From: Calliopum simillimum
Taxonomy: Eukaryota > Arthropoda > Insecta > Diptera > Lauxaniidae
Length of the DNA stretch: 64,000 nt
Direction: 5' to 3'
Assembly: GCA_951812925.1 (NCBI GenBank)
Contig: OX638371.1
Span: forward strand, 2,790,001-2,854,000
The notes under the pieces were generated by a model. The model was not told the DNA's origin. It did no database searches and saw nothing but the letters and a program-made list of their open reading frames with translations. Shown here in pieces: positions 43,728 through 54,030 of the stretch. Every line of letters starts with the position of its first letter. The first letter of the stretch is position 1. The translations under genes and the position numbers were made by a program.

Positions 43728-45281
43728 ATGGCCAAAATTCGTTCAAAACTTAAGCGTCATACCAAAGGTAAAAGCTGGGGACGAGGCCTTTCGTCAACTT
43801 CAAATCCAGAGCAGATGAAAGATCGGATGAAGGCAAAGTCGCGTTCCTTTCAACCAAATTTGAATATGGGTAAGAAAATTGCTTTATTCAGTAAAAAAAA
43901 AAATGCATTAATTTATAAATTATAGTGGCAGGAGATGCAGATGCAACTGGCCTAACATTGGAAGCGGTGCAAAAACATGAACAGCGTCAAATGTACAACG
44001 CCGAAGCCACAGCAAATGACATCGCAGGAAGCTTTAAATCTTTCAATATGGATGATGATACTGATGAGGATATGTCCGAAACACAACACGGGACATTTAA
44101 GACTTTCAAAACATTTGCATCCAACTACAGCACTTGTACCAACATGAGCTTTAAAAAATTGCCCGTCGGCTTTAGAGGTTCTTCAGATTTGCATAAGGAA
44201 ATGTTGGCCATATTAACAGCGCTGACGGAAATAATAAAAGAACGTGGCGGTACAGAATCATCTACCGAATATTTTATTTCATTAATGCAACGAATAGAGG
44301 CAAGCACTGAGGAGCAGGATATTATTGCTGGTGTGTCTTTATTGGGTATGGGTATAAAATCAGTGCCAGCACCAGTACTTCGTAAAAGTTTCGGAGAGAC
44401 TGCACAAACGCTGTTGTCGTTGTTGCAGCGTTTTATGGAGACAATAAATCAATCGGTCATTAAATACATCATTGGCTGCCTGTCAGTGTTGTTGCGTGCA
44501 CAAGACTATGCGACCTGGAGTTATAGCTCAACTTGGCAGAATATTGATCCGATACTCTCATTTACGACGCATTTAAAACCAAAAGTAGGTAGTTTTTGAT
44601 TAATTTTTCAATTATGTACTTACTAAATTCTTTTAATATACATAGATACGCAAAGCAGCACAACATGCAATTGTGTCCATAGTACATGGCAGTTCATTTA
44701 TGACAACTTCCAACTCTAATGATGAAAATGGTGATGACAATGAGGCATCTGCAGCAACCAGTACTAATGGAAATTAAATAAAAATAAAATCTCATCCTGC
44801 TAGCTAATGATGCTGCTAGCATGCACTCTGGTAAATCTTCTACCTCGCGTTATAGTGCTGGTGGCAAGGGTATACATCGACCTGTTGGGGCCAGTAATGC
44901 AGTTTCGATGAAATCGGATTATACAGCTAAATCGGGCAAATCAGCATATTCAGGTTCACTACCACTACTCATCGAAAAAGGCAAAAGGTGATACGAAAAA
45001 AAAGGCAAAGTAGATCCATACACTAACATACCATTGAGTAGAAATTCCTTAAATAAACGGTAAAATGAGTTGAGACTATTCAAAATCATAATCTTAATAA
45101 TGAATTCTTTTTTAATTTGATATATAGTTCACGTGCCCAAAATTCACGTGCGATTAAAAACGCTGTTAAAAATTCACGCAAAGGAGCATTCAAAGGTGTG
45201 AAAAACAAGATACAAAAATCTTATAAAAAAGAAATGATTGCGGGTTTCTTTTTGAAATCTAAAGTTGATATTTTATTGTAA
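43728..45281 (+). pseudogene. RRP12-like ribosome-biogenesis gene, internally deleted
   Basis: RRP12-like proteins are large (over 1000 aa) nuclear HEAT-repeat proteins needed for export of pre-ribosomes. Here exon 1 (43728-43869, MAKIRSKLKRHTKGKSWGRG), exon 2 (43926-44584) and exon 3 (44646-44777) splice in frame with GT/AG introns of 56 and 61 bp to give the N-terminal 310 residues, then a stop. Past the stop the frame still reads KSHPAS and jumps, at a repeated GCTAGC (44798-44820), to the serine/lysine-rich C-terminal tail (HSGKSS ... RNSLNKR). That tail has two frameshifts and one more intron (about 45059-45127). The whole middle is missing. Kept introns mean a DNA-level duplicate, not a retrocopy. 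A functional parent must lie elsewhere. Confidence 0.85.
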
Positions 45282-45499
45282 AAAGCTTGTAAAAAAAAAA
45301 CAGTTTGAAAGCAAGGCGTGTTAAATTAATTACTGTATAAAATAAAGTTCATTATTACTATGTAAACTAAATAATTCATATTTTTTAAAAGTTTATAGTT
45401 ATTTGGAACGTTAAACACATTAAAAGTATTAAAATAACTTCTGGCTGTAAATGACCTGAGAAAATTGCTGAATACATTTATTTTTGCATACAAAAGTTG

Positions 45500-46174
45500 A
45501 ACTCGTCTTTGAATGAATAACACATACAGTTTATTTAAATCGTCAAAGTATTGCTTCTCAATCAGGCCTGTTCTGTAATCCTCGTGGTTTCAATTACTTT
45601 TCACTTAGGAGGTTTTTTTGATGAAAATGGTGAGTCACACGATAAAAAGTATTAAAATCTTTTTTGAGGAAAATTACAGATTCTACAAATAACATTGACT
45701 TGCATCAACAAAAAAGTAACCGTTTAGGAAACATTCTTAAAAAACTGCAAAAAGTCGAAAAATTCGACTTTACCGAATATTTACTTTTTAATAAATACTA
45801 ATGAATATTATTTGTAGAACCTGTAATTCTCCACAAAAAAAGATTCTTATACTTTTTATAGTGTGACTCACCATTTTCATCCAAAAAACCTCCTAAGTGA
45901 AAAGTAATTGAAACCACGAGGATTACAGAACAGGCCTGAATATTAGTCGTTGTCCACTTATCATCTGGATTGACTCCAGCCATTGCCTCCTCACGAAGAT
46001 ACAATTTATTCTTGTCATCTAATAAAATTATCGTATGCGTACGACTGCCATAACTGGCTTCTGGTATATGCACCAGAAGGTTTTCCACAATTTGGTGCTC
46101 GTCGTTGATGATAAACTATTACCAAAACCAAAGTAGCGACCTTCTTCATATTGATCAAGACCCAGTGGTACATT
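45500..46174 (-). pseudogene. TANGO2 C-terminal fragment, split by a MITE
   Basis: TANGO2 (NRDE family) proteins act in secretory organisation and lipid/haem handling. On the minus strand the pieces read NVPLGLDQYEEGRYFGFGNS (from 46174), RRAPN, then ASYGSRTHTIILLDDKNKLY and EEAMAGVNPDDKWTTTNI, the conserved C-terminal TANGO2 motifs (YGFGNS, RRAPN, YGSRTH, EE.M.G..P...W). They are in different frames, with frameshifts. A 376-bp hairpin element (45563-45938) interrupts it after TTTNI; coding resumes EKQYFDDLNKL. The N-terminal half is absent and its place is taken by P32. It cannot be functional. Confidence 0.8.
45563..45938. mobile_element. 376-bp hairpin MITE inserted in the TANGO2 fragment
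   Basis: Both ends are the palindrome CAGGCCTG. The arms (45563-45695 and 45805-45938) are about 90% identical inverted copies (tgttctgtaatcctcgtggt, ttttcacttaggaggttttt). Flanks are AAT on both sides (45560-45562 and 45939-45941). Removing the element and one AAT restores the TANGO2 frame, so the 3-bp target duplication is well supported. A 3-bp duplication fits PIF/Harbinger- or CACTA-type elements; the family is not known. Confidence 0.85.
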
Positions 46175-46832
46175 GCTGCAAAGTGGTCAGACAATTTTTC
46201 AACAAATTCATTGCTGATACCCTTCTCTTCAAGTAAATTCATAAGTAAATCATATAGACAACCATCGAGCACATCTCCGGCAACAGCAACAGCGTATACT
46301 TTATCATTTCACTCGCTTTCAAAAATGCACCTTTCAACAATTTTTTGGTCATTATATTCGCCTTCCTGTGGTGTTCCTTGTAGGAAATTGTGGCTTGCTA
46401 CGCATTTCACCCATTCGGGTTTATCAGCATTTGGATCAATTTCGGGTTCTTCCTCAGTGTCAACTGTATGATTTACGTTGAAACTGACGACAACAACGGC
46501 TCTACATCAGCGCCTTGCAATTTAACAGTGAATCCATCCAAAGCAGTTGGCACAGCTTTGGCTTTTTCTGCCTTACGCTCTGCGACAATTCCTTCAGTTA
46601 AAAACTCAACCAATTCGCGTTCACCCTTGGTGTGAATGTGATGTTTAATACCACAACCGCAGCTGCACCCTAAGCTTGGCTTTTCAACATTTAAATCCTA
46701 ATATTGTTGGATTTTTCGACATGTGCCAAATGCTGTAAGGTTGCACTTACCGAATACATTTTTCAGCGAATTTGCCTTGGCACTGGCGGCGATACTGAAA
46801 AAACGTAATGTGGCTTTGTTCAAATTATTCAT
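46175..46832 (-). pseudogene. P32 (C1QBP family) gene, broken
   Basis: P32/C1QBP is an acidic mitochondrial-matrix trimer. Reading down from 46832: an N-terminal leader (MNNLNKATLRFFSIAASAKA), a probable 1st intron (about 46700-46750, GTAAGT...TTAG), then CSCGCGIKHHIHTKGERELV, EFLTEGIVAERKA, VVVSFNVNHTVDTEEEPEI, FLQGTPQEGEYND and VAVAGDVLDGCLYDLLMNLL with EKGISNEFVEKLSDH. These are typical P32 blocks in the right order, but frameshifts, an internal loss after the 'KPEW' region and a stop (FESE-TGA) break it. The C-terminal helix is replaced at about 46174 by TANGO2 sequence. Confidence 0.85.
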
Positions 46833-47038
46833 TTTTCTGTATTTTTAGAAAACTATTTAATTTCTTTCAAAGTTAACCAAAAAACAAAAAACCAAAACAT
46901 AAACAAATGTCAGCTGTTAATAAAGAAGAACATAATTTTCGAAAGTGCTATTCACAATGCAGCGTTTTGTTCGACCACAGTTAGCACATTTAAGCCCACT
47001 TTAAGCCCACTTGCCACGAAAACGAACCTTATAAAATT
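46833..47038. other. 5' flank of the P32 pseudogene
   Basis: AT-rich, probably retained upstream DNA of the P32 copy. Contains a near-tandem 'tttaagcccac' pair (about 46989-47012). Confidence 0.4.
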
Positions 47039-47609
47039 AGGGAAAAAATGAAAGCTTTCACTGTTGATTCAATAGATATCAATAGATATCGATTTAGCTC
47101 TGATTTCGAAATTATTTGAATTGACTGTGAAAAACTAATTGATTTGAAGTAATCAAATTGAATTTGATCCTTTTAATTTAACAAACATTTGATGTTGATT
47201 CAAAGAAAATTTTCTTTTGATTTAAAAACATTCGCGACAGGTTCAAAAGCATTTTTATTTGTTTTTGTTTTACTTTTAAAAGTTCCTGAAGTTCATCATC
47301 CGAATCGGTTTCTTCTTCAATTGTTATGTTTAGGTATTCAACTTCCTCGTACTCGTCGGTATTATTAATTTTACTTTTTTTTCGGCACCACACAATCAAA
47401 CGTTTTCATTGAACTTTGCAAATATTGCTCTTGCACTCTTGTTCTTATTCACATTTTTTCGTGACGTACTACATGGTTAGAATGCATAAAAAGAAGGACA
47501 AGGCCTAACCATGTACGTCACATTGTCGTATTTTAGTTGAACTTATCAACTAATTTTTGACATTGAATCAACAGTAAAGTAGTTGATTTTACAAACCAAT
47601 TTTTCCCTG
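47039..47609. mobile_element. Possible 570-bp inverted-repeat element
   Basis: AGGGAAAAAATG (47039-47050) faces CAATTTTTCCCT (47598-47609), and ACTGTTGATTCAAT (47060-47073) faces a perfect inverse at 47562-47575. A minus-strand acidic frame of 73 codons inside is unassigned. No clear target duplication is seen. Confidence 0.45.
47461..47521. repeat. Short hairpin
   Basis: GTGACGTACTACATGGTTAG (47461-47480) pairs with CTAACCATGTACGTCAC (47505-47521) except for a 3-nt bulge; the loop is 24 nt. Confidence 0.75.
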
Positions 47610-49254
47610 AGTGTATGATTGCTACGCCACTGGACAGCAGCAGCAGAACGCAGCTGTTAAGGTGAGAAAGCGTAAGAGTCAAAAGTTATGACTATTAAAA
47701 AAATGGCAGATTTTGTGCGACAAAAGACCAAAGCATACTAAATGGGTTAGTGTTGCCCAACTGTTTGGTAAAATGCATAAATACTGCTTATTAGAAAGAC
47801 ATACAAAATTAAGTTTAGCATACTTTTGTGGGAATTTCATTGAGTTGTGTATGTTTAGTAGTGGGGTACTTTTGTAGAGTAAATTATTTGTATTTTTTTT
47901 ACTACTTCACTAACAATTAAAAGTTGCTTTCAATAGAAAATCACTTAAATGTTGAATAAATTGTTTATTTTAATTTTTATTGCATTCCAGGTGGTAACAA
48001 AAAGAAAGAACTTCGACAGCATTGTATTTGTACTTTGCAAAGTTGTTAACTTTATGATTTTGATGCACAAAAAAATGTTGTTTCTTCTTTTCAGAATTTG
48101 TTCGAGACGCTGACTGCTTTTTGATGGTTTTGTTGCCAACATAAAGTTGTTAAAATTCAATCAATCTTTGCGCGTTTTTTCTTTTTTCAATGCTCATTTA
48201 AAAGCAACAATTTCTTTTAACTTTTTTTTTTTTTGTTTTTCCCTTTTTTTTGCAATATTTTGCTTGGAGCACCCCGCTGTGTACGGCTGAACTTTATTTT
48301 CAGATTCATTGAATTGTAATTTTATGAGGTGTGTTGAAAACTTATTTTGTTTTGCGATGAATAGCAAGCAAATAATGTGTTTTTTACAGCATTTTTTCAT
48401 TCTTTTTTCTTTCAACTTTTGATTGTGCGAATCAATTTTATGCATCGAATTTTATGGCTGCTAAAGAAAGAAAAAACGTAGCAATTTGTAGCATAATTTA
48501 TGGCGTCAAGAAATGGTAAACGTAAGAAAACAACAACAAAATTCATGTTACAAAGTGCTGAAAAGTGCACAAGTATTTCGACATGTTTTCCTCTTAGCGT
48601 CTGTGAAAATTAAGTGCGTGTTCCTTTGAAATTTAAAGCTTTGATTTCATGAGGAAAATTTCAATCGTTTTTTTTTTTTTTGTTTCATGAAAGAAAAACA
48701 ACTGCGAAATAAGTGGGTACTTTTTTATGTCGGAACAAATTTGCAGAAAATTGCATGACTGGATTTTTAATTAAAAAATATAAAAAAGATTTCGATGATT
48801 TATAGTGCGCTATACTAGTGCATTTTTATTATGTTTTACGTTGAGAAAGATAAATTGTTCCAATATTATCGGTGTTATATTTGGACTTGCCAAATATTAT
48901 ATAAAGTACACCTCATACCGAAAAATGTTCGAGCGAGAGCTTTAAATCACAAAATTTGTGCAACTTTTTTGGTCGAAATTGTCATAATGTGTTTTGTTAG
49001 AAATGAAAAAAATTGGACTCTGTTTTCGCAGAAAGTTTATTTGAAGACGGCGGGTTTTGTCACATTTTTTACTTGATTTTTGCAGAAAAAAACAAATACA
49101 TGAAATTGCTTTTTATCACTTCTTTTTAAACAAGAAAGCACTACAGAACCTAATACGAAAAACTATTTTTCTAAAAACATTCCCAAAAAACTATGCTCCA
49201 ATATATTTATTTTATTTAACTTCATTAAATTCTCACATCTTAAATATCGCTTGA
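47610..49254. other. Gene-free AT-rich stretch
   Basis: Nothing recognised. Open frames are short and AT-driven. Confidence 0.45.
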
Positions 49255-49625
49255 AGTCCAAAGCCATCGAAACAGCGAAAAAATTGGCAAAAGCCAAAAA
49301 GTACTGAAGAATAACCAATATATCAGAAAGAGTCCAAAAGTATCGTAAAATATTGAAATAAGTACATCAAAGAAATCGGTAAAAGTTCAAGAGTATCGAA
49401 AAAAATATAAAATATAGGTAAAAGTCCAAAAGTATCGAAATACATCGTAAAAATAGTTAAAAGAATAAAACTATCAAAGAACATCCAAAATATTGATTAA
49501 ATTCCAAAAGTATCGAAAAATATGGAAATGCATCGAAGAAATCGGTCAATTCCAACAGTATCCAAAAACATCTAAAAATTGGTAAGAGTCCAAAAGTATC
49601 GAAAAACTTCGAAACGAAAAATTAA
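49255..49625. repeat. 'tccaaaagtatcgaaa' minisatellite
   Basis: About nine degenerate units of 40-50 bp (gtccaaaagtatcgaaaaa + acatcgaaaaatcggt). Isolated units occur near 26430-26480 and related ones near 12000-12230. Confidence 0.7.
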
Positions 49626-50597
49626 TAAAAAAAAGGATGACCTCTTGGTTTAAATTCAAAGACATGGGTTAGAGCTTTAAGTCTTTATTTGACTTTTATT
49701 TGTTTTTGGTCTTCTCTTACATAAAAATCTCGCTTCTCCACACCACTCTCTGCTCCTCCACAGTCGTGGTCTAGTGTCGTGTAGTAGTAGTACTGCCATG
49801 TTTCCTTCATAGTTCTTGCATCACTCTCTTAACATCAAATTCTACAGGTATTCCCTTTGCAAAAATAAAAAAACAGCTATAATTGAAAGAATCGGAGAAG
49901 ATAACACATAATTTAAGGAGAAGCATAGCATTAACGACATCAATGGAAATGAAAATTTTTATGAGAATATTGAATATTTTTGCAACAAATTTATACAAAA
50001 ACACAGAATGTTTACTTTTTGAAAACCAAAAAAAAAAAGCTATGCCAGTATGCTCGTTAGCTCAAATAATATATTTTTACAGAAAAATGTTTAAAATTGT
50101 TTCAGTACCTATATTTTTCGCTATAGCGTTACATAGGATTTTTCTATAAGCAATGTTATATAATTGTTAAGTTGAAAACAAAACGAGTATCGGCCACCTC
50201 GTGAGTTAATGCACATTTGTGCTTGTTTTGTGGCATTTTGAACTGTTGCAACAAGTTGATGACAAAACATCTGACTTTAAAATTTATTATCAACTAATCT
50301 GTCTAAAACATAAATGTTAGAAGCAAAATGACATTTGATACCAATTGCAAAAATTATGGTACATTCGCATCATGACATTAGTTATGCTTCACATGAAAGT
50401 GATAAATCCATTCAGCCGATCTAGTGAATTCAAAATTACTTTACTTGAAGCAAAGCTTAAATGAAATGCTTCTATTATTTTTCAGTCTTCTAATACATGC
50501 AGTTTAATGTTGCCATATTTTAACAAAATAAAAACATAACAAAATTTTAATTACAAAATTGTACAACAAAACCAATACCAACAAAGCAAACTAAATA
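49626..50597. other. Gene-free AT-rich stretch
   Basis: Nothing recognised. Confidence 0.45.
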
Positions 50598-51294
50598 AGG
50601 ACTGCCCCGGAAAAATTTGTCCCTTTGTTTTTCATTGCCAAAAAAATTCGTAATGAATTTTTTTAAATTTTGTTTTTTTATTTATTAGTGAGTAGTATAA
50701 CAAACATAAATACCCTTACACTATTAACAAATATTTATTTTATATAAAAGTATTTTACTTTTTTCTTAAGACCCTTCATTAAGTATTGTACAGTTGTTTC
50801 GTCGACAGTACCGTACGACCTTCGCCACTTATTTTTGAAATCTTTTAAATTTTTTGCAGTGCTTTTACTCTTCTGAAGATCTGATTTCATTAGCCCCAAT
50901 ATCTCTAAATAGGTCGAACAAGGCGCTTCACTTTTTTCACCAATTGTGGGTCTATACTGGCTTTCCTACCTAAACTCTTTTTCCGCGTAATAAGTGGACC
51001 CTTTCTATAATTCGAAACAACCCTTTGAACAGTGATTTTTGATGCACCTGTTTTTTTAGCTATGGCTGAATATTTTAATTCTCGTTTTTGCATGCAAGTG
51101 TACAAAATGAGTTTGATCTTTTTTTCTTGATTGCTAGATATCTTTATCTTCTGAAGTTTGTTTGCCAAGTGTTATATATTTTTTTAATCGTCGTGTTATA
51201 TAAAAAATTTAGCATCCATATTTCGACCTGCACGATCATCAGGTAAATCATAATCTTAAGGAATAAAAGGGTCAAATTTTTCTGGGGCAGTCCT
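50598..51294 (-). mobile_element. Tc1-like element, internally deleted (697 bp)
   Basis: The ends AGGACTGCCCCGGAAAAATT and its inverse (aaatttttctggggcagtcct) are terminal repeats of about 24 bp. TA flanks both sides (50596-50597 and 51295-51296). It contains only the DNA-binding part of a transposase. Confidence 0.85.
50905..51168 (-). pseudogene. Tc1-type transposase N-terminal fragment
   Basis: About 87 codons encode a Tc1-type helix-turn-helix: SSNQEKKIKLILY, YSAIAKKTGASKITVQRVVS, then RKGPLITRKKSLGRKASID, the usual GRP/GRK linker region. There is no ATG at the expected start, and the catalytic DDE part is absent; a frameshift follows VKRLV. The last 180 bp before the element end carry a lysine-rich frame that may be the old C-terminus. 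Non-functional. Confidence 0.75.
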
Positions 51295-51296
51295 TA

Positions 51297-53903
51297 CTTA
51301 CAACATAAATTTTATGAATTTCCAAATAAAACTTTAAATCAACGAAAACTTTCTTTATTAAGCAACAAGTCCATAAATAAGCAGCAAACAAACCTCTAAA
51401 GAAAACTAACAAAAATTTATATCCCATTCATTTTTATCTCAATTCATTCATTACGATGTTGCTTCTGGTTTTCTCTCTGCCCTCAAACTTATGAATGGCT
51501 TAATAAATTATTAAGAAAATAAGCAACACTTTTTATGGCAACATTTAATTTTATGACGCATCATTTTTCGGCTCCCTACACTACAACCCACTTATATGTA
51601 TGTATACTACAGCAAATAGAAAAGACAGGGTTTCTTAATTTTTTTCCTTTTTTCTTTTTCTTTTTAATTTTTTACTCAAACCTAGATTTTTACTTTCTAA
51701 CTAAAGACAAAACAATGCAAAAAATAAATCAAAGCCTAAAAGCATGCAAAGCATTTTTGATAAGCAAACTAACTTCAATGCACCCTGTGAATGTAGTGGA
51801 AAGAAAAAACGAGAACAACTGATATTATGCCAACTAGCTACAACCGAAAGACAATATTGCAACCGGCTGCTACTAAAAGCGCTGCGTGTGGTAAAGCAGT
51901 TCAAAATTAGTTTGACTACAGTGCAATTAAGTGAAGTAAGTGGTAAGTATAGTGAAATAAGAAAGGTAAATATTATGAGCGAGTTGTTAATCACTTAAAA
52001 AGTGATATCGATAATTTGAAGACTAAATTTCATATCAACATTATATTTATGCTCCATACGAATTCCCTCAAGAACCACTGGCAAGAACTCAATTGACTTG
52101 ATTCTTCCCTTGCCATTGCCACTGGTGCTGCTGATTTTTCATTAATGCGCAAAATTGTAATGTTGTAATTTCCACACTTTTACCATATAAAAATCACACC
52201 ATACGTCCACCTATTTGTTGTCCACTTGCCCATTGGGCATTGCCACTCAGCAAAAAAACACCCCCAAAAAACGGTTCAACTCACGCTAGCCCACATTGTG
52301 ACTGACGCCCAGTGCAGTCATTTTATTTATGTTTTTGTTTCAAGTTATGAGTTGTAAAGTTTTGCGCTTCATTTTCTGATGTTGCTGATGATATTGCTGC
52401 TGTTTCTGCTGCTGCTGTTTTGTCTTTTCCCCGTATTTTTATGCTTCATAACTACTCTCTAGAGGGTCGTTTTTAGCTCGAATTGTGTTGCTGCTGTTGC
52501 TTTCTGCTGGTGCCTTTATTTACTTCAAGGATTCCATTTCATTGTAGCATCATGAATTTTTATAACTCAAATGTAATCGCCACATGCATTTATTAGGTTT
52601 TTCGCCCTGATTGTTATTGTTGTTGTTGTTACTGTTGGTTGATTTTCAATATGGTCAACGTCTTTTACTACGATACGATAGTATTTTTAACTTTATAACT
52701 CTATTTGCGCTTGAAATTGCATTTTTTATATGTTGTTCATATATTGACGAGGCGATTTCCTCAACTTACATTTTTAATGGAGCATATTTTTATTCTTCTC
52801 AAAATTAATGGCTTTGTATGAAAAATGCATGGTTCTTTTATTCATATGAGTGATTTTCCGTAAAATGTACTATTTAATGTACAGGGGCTCAAATTTAAAA
52901 TTTAGTAATTTAACTTTTTAATACAGATACTTAACAAGAGCTTCTGTACGAATATTGTAAAGAACGCAAGTGTGTGTCATTCTCCCTGTAAGTTTTTTTA
53001 TATTAATTTACATTTCTTTTATCTTTAGATAATTAAATCAATAAAAAGTTAGAGTTTCTATCCACCAGTTTCAAGTTTTTTAAAAATAATTGCTATTTTT
53101 ATTGTGACATTACTGTTTTTAAAACATTTTGTCACTCTCCCGCCAAATTTACTCCGCTAGAGTGGTTCTCTTACAAGAGATTGTTCTTTATTGGTTAATT
53201 AATTAGACTTTTTGAACTAATTTTCTTTTCTATGATTAGGGGCTGTTCATAAACATCGCGAAACTCCTAGGGGGGGATTCCCTATAAGAAACGGTGCAAA
53301 TGCCGATCTTAAATTCATCTTTTAGGGCTAGGTTTCAGAAATGCTCAAATGAACTTTTTTTAAATTGAACAAAATTTTCGAAACCAACCATGTGGCAACC
53401 TTAAAAATGTATGTTGTTTTTTTAAATACTATGTTAAAGCAATACTTACAAAAAAAGAATGATATGGCAACCCTGAATGTTTATGTTCGTTGTTCGAAAA
53501 GGTTCTAAAAATTATGGTCATCATATTCTATAGTATATCTTCAATTAATAAAAAAGATATATTAAATAGGTGGGGACAAAAAAAGGCATGTTTTGGTAAA
53601 TTTTTCGAAGATTCATTCATATATATACTTATTAAACTCGATCAGATTTGTGTGGAAAAAATTAAAGCTGCTCGGAATTTCGTTCCTCGAACAGTTAAAG
53701 TGTTATTTTGATGTTAAAAAGCACCATGTAAAATTTGATGTACTTCAGAGAAAATTTCATAGATCCGAACCGAAAAATTAAACCAAACATGGAAAAACCA
53801 TTTATTTAAAAATTCAGCTGATAAATTCGAGTCTGAAATTTATTTCTCTGTGAGTTCTGTGGTTTTGTTGATATTGTTCTTTGAAGGCATAAAATTTAGA
53901 TAT
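51297..53903. other. Gene-free stretch
   Basis: GCT/GTT-rich patches at about 52375-52420 and 52605-52640. Near 53330-53480, 'ggcaaccct' sequences resemble the 37.7-kb minisatellite. No gene is recognised. Confidence 0.45.
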
Positions 53904-54030
53904 TAAGGGCCGTTTTCACAATGTTCAGTTAAAATTTAACTTTCAGATAAATAAAAATTTTTTATGAAATTTTAAGTCAAATTGCTAGTTAACTGCCAGT
54001 GCTTAACTGAACATTGTGAAACTTGCCTTA
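53904..54030. mobile_element. 127-bp MITE
   Basis: TAAGGGCCGTTTTCACAATG at the left and its inverse (cattgtgaaacttgcctta) at the right pair over about 28 bp (core tttcacaatgttcagttaa). It is flanked by T/TA-rich sequence, consistent with a TA or TTA target. Confidence 0.65.

Noticed and set aside
47178..47399. Acidic 73-codon minus-strand frame
   Set aside because: A possible transposon gene relic, but no motif supports this, so it is only mentioned within the 47.0-47.6 kb element.
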